This document shows positions 56,317 to 59,967 of a DNA stretch of 59,967 bases, one piece after another. A program made the translations under genes and the position numbers. The first letter of the stretch is position 1. Each line of letters begins with the position of its first letter. Source of the DNA: Chara braunii (taxonomy: Eukaryota > Streptophyta > Charophyceae > Charales > Characeae); NCBI GenBank assembly GCA_003427395.1, contig BFEA01001040.1:1-59967 (forward strand). Reading direction: 5' to 3'. The notes beneath the pieces were generated by a model. The model did not search any database and was not told the origin of the DNA. It saw nothing but the letters and a program-made list of their open reading frames with translations.

Positions 56317-57828
56317 TCACGGCTCTGAAACAGTCTTCGAGGAACTCTCAGTTGCTGCAGCATTCTTGAAACCCCCAGCTGTGAGCCTTGTGCGGATGCC
56401 CTTCACACATCTATTGTCATTCTCTACAGCGAGAACATGCCGCTTGCAGAGGAGACTGGCAATAGCCCCTGTGCCAGAGCCTGAGAATGCATCAATGACA
56501 CACGAGTCATTGGGATCGAAGAACTTTTTCACCAGCCACTCATACAAAGCTATAGGCTTCTGATATGGACAGATAATCATTCCATCTATAGGGGAAACAA
56601 ACTTTTGGGCCACGGCAGGAATAGTGCAGCAGTTGAGTCTTGCCTCTGTGTCACTGAACTGAAACTGCAGAGAATCTCTTGTTTGGCTCTCGCTGTTGAA
56701 CCCAAGTACGCAGAACTGCACACAGCTGGTCAACCTCAGACCACACGGCGAGAGGAGATTAGGAGCGGCCCAAACAACAGTTTCTACACCACAATTGCAC
56801 TCTGCCTCAAACACCTGTTTCACATCTAGAAGCATATCTGCAGAACAGAAAGCTGCAATGATCCAAGTCAGTGAAATTGTGACTTCTTTGAAGTTTTTTA
56901 CACGTGTCAAAATCTGATGCCTGTTGAACGACTCTTCATCCCCCACTGACCCCTCTGCATTCCACCCACAAGGCGGATCCATGATACACAAAGTAAAGGG
57001 GAGCCTGTCTTCTCACTTTCGGGGTAAGTCCAACATGTCACATTGCAACACCTTAACGGTACCTTTGTACCCCTCTCCCTCATAAGAGACCCACTCACTG
57101 AGCAACTGAGCACTGACCTGTTCTTGGGAAGCCCTCTCCTCTCCTGCTGCCTGCTGACTGAGTTCTTCAAGCTGTTGATACTTCCTGGTCTTTGCACAGT
57201 AGGCAAGCATAGCTTGCACATCCTCTTTTGACTTCTTCTCAAAGCAGGTGTAAAACGGTGAGAGCATTTCTTCCCTCGTGTGCATAGGATATTTCTCCTT
57301 AGCAGCCTCCCAGCTTTTAAGACCCACTCCTTTCACAAAAGCAGCAGCCGTCCTCTCCCTCATCTTAATTTGTGTCAATTTTTTATCCATTTCATCTAAA
57401 GACAGCTCTCCACTCACAACTTCTGTCAAGACAGGAATTACAACCTAATCCTCTAGGGATGCTAGCTGCAGCCATGGTTTCAAAGGCATGTCAGCGGGCT
57501 CGCTCACAATCTCGTTCTTAGGTGTCACATACATCTGGGGATTCAGGGTCATGAGAGACAACCGCTGTTCGCACAAATCAGTCTTCTGCTTTCTCTTTGG
57601 CCTACCCCTGCTTTTCTTTTTGCCGCTTTCCTGGTTCTCCTCATCCGGGGCTGAACTTTCAGCAATTTCCAGGCTTTTCAGTTTCTTTCCCCCTACCCCT
57701 TTTTTCATCTTCACGTCTTTGACTTTCCTTTCTTCCCACATTGGAAAATCTAGGACACCAAACCCCACAACTCCGAACCCCGCATACAGATTTGGAGTTG
57801 TGAGTAAAAAGGAGAAATTTCGGACCAC
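56317..57828 (-). pseudogene. Beta-class DNA amino-methyltransferase exon (with AT-hook), two in-frame stops
   Basis: From the high coordinate: a basic AT-hook-like stretch (KKKSRGRPKRKQK), a helical, charged segment (DEMDKKLTQIKMRERTAAAF, EKYPMHTREEM), then IMDPPCGWNAEG (motif IV), and after about 110 residues CPYQKPIALYEWLVKKFF and VIDAFSGSGTGAIASLL (motif I, AdoMet binding) with HVLAVENDNRCVKGI. Motif IV before motif I is the beta arrangement of bacterial N6-adenine/N4-cytosine methylases. The motif IV tetrad is DPPC, not DPPY/SPPY. A TAG near 57444 and a TGA near 57013 interrupt one otherwise continuous frame. Intron splicing cannot remove them, since the GT-AG spans would be under 30 nt. 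Confidence 0.75.
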
Positions 57829-57870
57829 TTACTAGCCCTGAGACCAAGCTCCTAAAGACATGCACACTTT

Positions 57871-58510
57871 ACCTCATTAGACTTGGCACAACCATTCTTC
57901 TCAAACACCTGCCTCCAACATCTCATTTTCTGAATAAAGGATAACTTTTTATGATAACCAACCATTATATTGTGCTCGTGACCTATCAGTCTTGCCTCCT
58001 CTACAAACAGTCCAACATATACATAGCAGTTAAAATATTTGTAATATTCATTTTTAGGATACATAACAGACAGTCTGGTACGAGCTTCTCTGCAATGTCC
58101 GCCTCGTATTATCCACAGTGTATACTTGCCTTCTTGCAGTTTCTGCATGTCCATATCTTGGACCTCAGAGCATTCAGCAGGGTCAATCAAACCCACCCAA
58201 GGAAGTGGATCTCCACAAGGTGCTCTCTCCATGGATGCCATAATACATCTCACGTGATAGTCTCCAGGCTCTCTGATCTCCATGGATTGCCGACCGTCAT
58301 CAGTGTCCACAGCCAGCCTCACCATGCAACTTACAGGTAAGTAGAGAGGAGTCTTAGATACTTTCCTGTCTTGTAAAGCTACGATTGCAGACTGCATGAT
58401 TTCTAACTCAAATGCCTCATCAGGCTCCATGTCAGTTGCTGCTCCAGACACCTGAACTACTTTCTCCCTTGGCTTGTGTAAGTTTTTTTGCCTTTTCGTT
58501 TGGTGCCTCT
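57871..58510 (-). CDS. ParB-like N-terminal domain exon of the methyltransferase locus
   Basis: Frame open from about 58510 (after a TAG that could be an acceptor, TAG|AGGCACC) to AAGTCTAATGAG|GTAAAG, a good donor at 57871. Residues include KTPLYLPVSCMVRLAV, GRQSMEIREPGDYHVRCIMAS, then LWIIRGGHCREARTRL and VGLFVEEARLIGHEHN. The G-H-x-R-x-A signature followed by the A-x-L-I-x-x-E/H-x-N helix is how ParB/Srx-like domains look. In bacteria ParB domains are often fused to DNA methylases, which fits the downstream exon. The exact 5' boundary is uncertain. Confidence 0.6.
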
Positions 58511-58570
58511 AGCACTGCTCTCTGGAGCACAACCTGCAAGTGGTGAACCGCCTGGGATCCGGCTGCATCC

Positions 58571-58921
58571 TCAACCACGGCCCTGTGTCATCCCCACAGG
58601 TGGAGCCCTTTTTGCACGTGCAGTGCTGGGGTTTATAACCCCCGACTGCGGCAGCGAAACAGGCCCAAGAGACGGACCTGAAGCCAAAGACCAGCTCAGT
58701 TCAGCATGTGCCTGCCAGGCAGGATCCTGAGCCTGGCCAACCGTCCGAGGGAACTGACGCTGGTTGTGTGACTGATAGTGCTGTCCAGGGAAGCCAACAG
58801 CTTGTTGATTGTTAGAAGCCATATGAAACGGCCCGGCAAACAACAAGGGAAAGGCAGGTACATGATGAGGGTTCTTCTGATAAGAAGGTTGTTGTGGAGG
58901 ACGACGTTGCATCTGTGGCAT
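58571..58921 (-). CDS. Possible N-terminal exon, Gln/Pro-rich
   Basis: After a plausible acceptor (TTTTCTCATAG|ATG) the frame reads MPQMQRRPPQQPSYQ, later SNNQQAVGFPGQHYQSHNQR, a low-complexity Gln/Pro/Asn-rich segment. It is on the same strand and just upstream of the ParB-like exon, so it could be the first coding exon. No domain; the splice donor to the next exon is not clear. Confidence 0.35.
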   Translation of the reverse strand: MPQMQRRPPQQPSYQKNPHHVPAFPLLFAGPFHMASNNQQAVGFPGQHYQSHNQRQFPRTVGQAQDPAWQAHAELSWSLASGPSLGPVSLPQSGVINPSTARAKRAPPVGMTQGRG

Positions 58922-59648
58922 CTATGAGAAAATGGGTTGTTGCGGTTGCCTCCCAGCGGCGCAGTAAAGCACCATATAATCCTGCAAAGTTTGACAAAAG
59001 ACTTGCAAGAACGTGATAACAAAATACAAATCGAAAGAAGATAGGAAAAAAAATAAGAATTTGTGTGTTTGGCAAAACTGGTTGCAGACTTAGACATTGA
59101 ATTTACCAGCTGCAGACTTAGACATTGAATTTACTTACCACAATTTTTAGCCCAGAAACATTCCTGTAGCATTCTCTGCAAGACCAGGGACCTACCATTT
59201 AAGCCGCGAAGCCTTGCGGCACAACTTACCATCTACGTCCATTGATTTTCAAGAAAGCCGAAAACTTTTCAGACCAGGCAGCGACGGGCCCAGACCGAAA
59301 AAGCACGTGCACAAAGTTTTGGCCCGTCGCTGCCTGGTCTGAAAAGTTTTCGGCTCTCTTGAAAATCAGGCTCAAGAGCAGTACCGGGGCCATTACCCGT
59401 CGCACCCAGCGTCCCATTGAAAAAGGAATACCTCAAGAGCAGTACCGGGGCCATTACCCGGTTTTGGCCAAAGAAACAAGTGTCCTGCCTGCTGGAAACT
59501 GAGGCTAGTGTCCCTCTCGGCATTCATCAGGATAAAATCAGGCTTCCCTCATCCCTCCTCCCGCCCCACAGAAGCTCTACAAGGGACATCGGGTGGGAAG
59601 GTCTGGTTTTCGCATCAAGAGAAAACCAGGCTCCCCTCAAAGGTGGAA
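58922..59648. other. Gene-free stretch with hairpin MITE
   Basis: A perfect hairpin at 59244-59367: arms of about 53 nt ('gattttcaag...gcagcgacgg' and its inverse) around about 20 nt. Then a duplicated segment 'ctcaagagcagtaccggggccattacccg' at 59370-59400 and 59432-59461, with the dispersed motif CCCAGCGTCCC at 59406. The region upstream (58922-59240) may hold the promoter of the methyltransferase locus; no element is identifiable. Confidence 0.55.
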
Positions 59649-59651
59649 TAG

Positions 59652-59713
<62 letters not shown>

Positions 59714-59744
59714 AGTTGATTGATTGATTGATTGGTTGATTGAC

Positions 59745-59779
<35 letters not shown>

Positions 59780-59780
59780 C

Positions 59781-59821
<41 letters not shown>

Positions 59822-59915
59822 AATTGATTGATTGATTGATTGGCCACCTGAAACGCAAAAACCGGAACGATGGCAAAACCACGGTGATTGATTGATTGAT
59901 TGATTGACCGATTGC
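59649..59915. repeat. (TTGA)n microsatellite
   Basis: About 50 TTGA units from 59649 to 59843 with occasional variants, interrupted by about 40 bp of unique sequence and resumed at 59885-59915. The Asn-Gln-Ser-Ile frames on the minus strand are translations of the repeat. Confidence 0.97.
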
Positions 59916-59967
59916 ATTCCACCCGAGATGCAAAAACTGGATCGATAATATTACAGATCCAGTTTTC

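Noticed and set aside
59527-59922. (NQSI)n frames on the minus strand
   Set aside because: Translation of the TTGA microsatellite.
1-59967. Bacterial-type systems (CRISPR, defence islands, operons)
   Set aside because: No spaced short direct repeats, no Shine-Dalgarno-led operons; the window is repeat-rich eukaryotic DNA with intron-like features.

Overview
The window is nuclear DNA of a eukaryote dominated by transposable elements. It carries nested plant-type Ty3/gypsy LTR retrotransposons with 2.3-2.8 kb LTRs, a Penelope-like retroelement (PLE) with an N-terminal GIY-YIG domain, tRNA-derived SINEs, foldback/MITE elements and many microsatellites. There is one intron-containing gene-like locus, related to bacterial ParB-DNA methylases. 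The permuted PLE type, the initiator-Met-like primer site and the methylase locus suggest the green lineage. My guess is a charophyte such as Chara, but the species call is inference. I see no rRNA gene, ordinary tRNA gene, CRISPR array or bacterial operon.

Layout. 1-1207: gene-free, with a tandem duplication. 1208-14370: minus-strand gypsy element 'A', whose 5' LTR runs into a gap of 275 N. 14646-25153: solo LTR of a divergent subfamily (16850-19698), an LTR tail, a hammerhead-ribozyme-like fold (22224-22283), two tRNA-type SINEs and simple repeats. 25154-33456 plus 46668-46886: minus-strand PLE in tandem arrangement, interrupted in its RT by a solo LTR (25905-28360) and in its upstream copy by the full plus-strand gypsy element 'C' (33457-46667). 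46887-56316: MITEs, palindromes and minisatellites without a recognisable gene. 56317-58921: minus-strand ParB-like/AT-hook/beta-class DNA methyltransferase locus, apparently a pseudogene. 58922-59967: hairpin MITE and a TTGA microsatellite.

Comparing A with C shows an unusual gypsy plan. Gag, protease, RT and RNase H are in one frame. The integrase lies in a separate ORF that begins with a PHD-like finger. Three further ORFs of unknown function follow. Successive ORFs meet at very short stop/start overlaps (ATGGGTGA, ATGA, ATGA, then about 50 nt). Each LTR also carries its own ORF downstream of a TATA box and a candidate intron; its amino-acid sequence is conserved between LTRs that differ at most synonymous sites. 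Both copies are dead, mostly through C-to-T or G-to-A changes, with CAG-to-TAG the most frequent stop. The PLE carries a type I hammerhead core in its terminal repeat, intact in one copy and decayed in the other.
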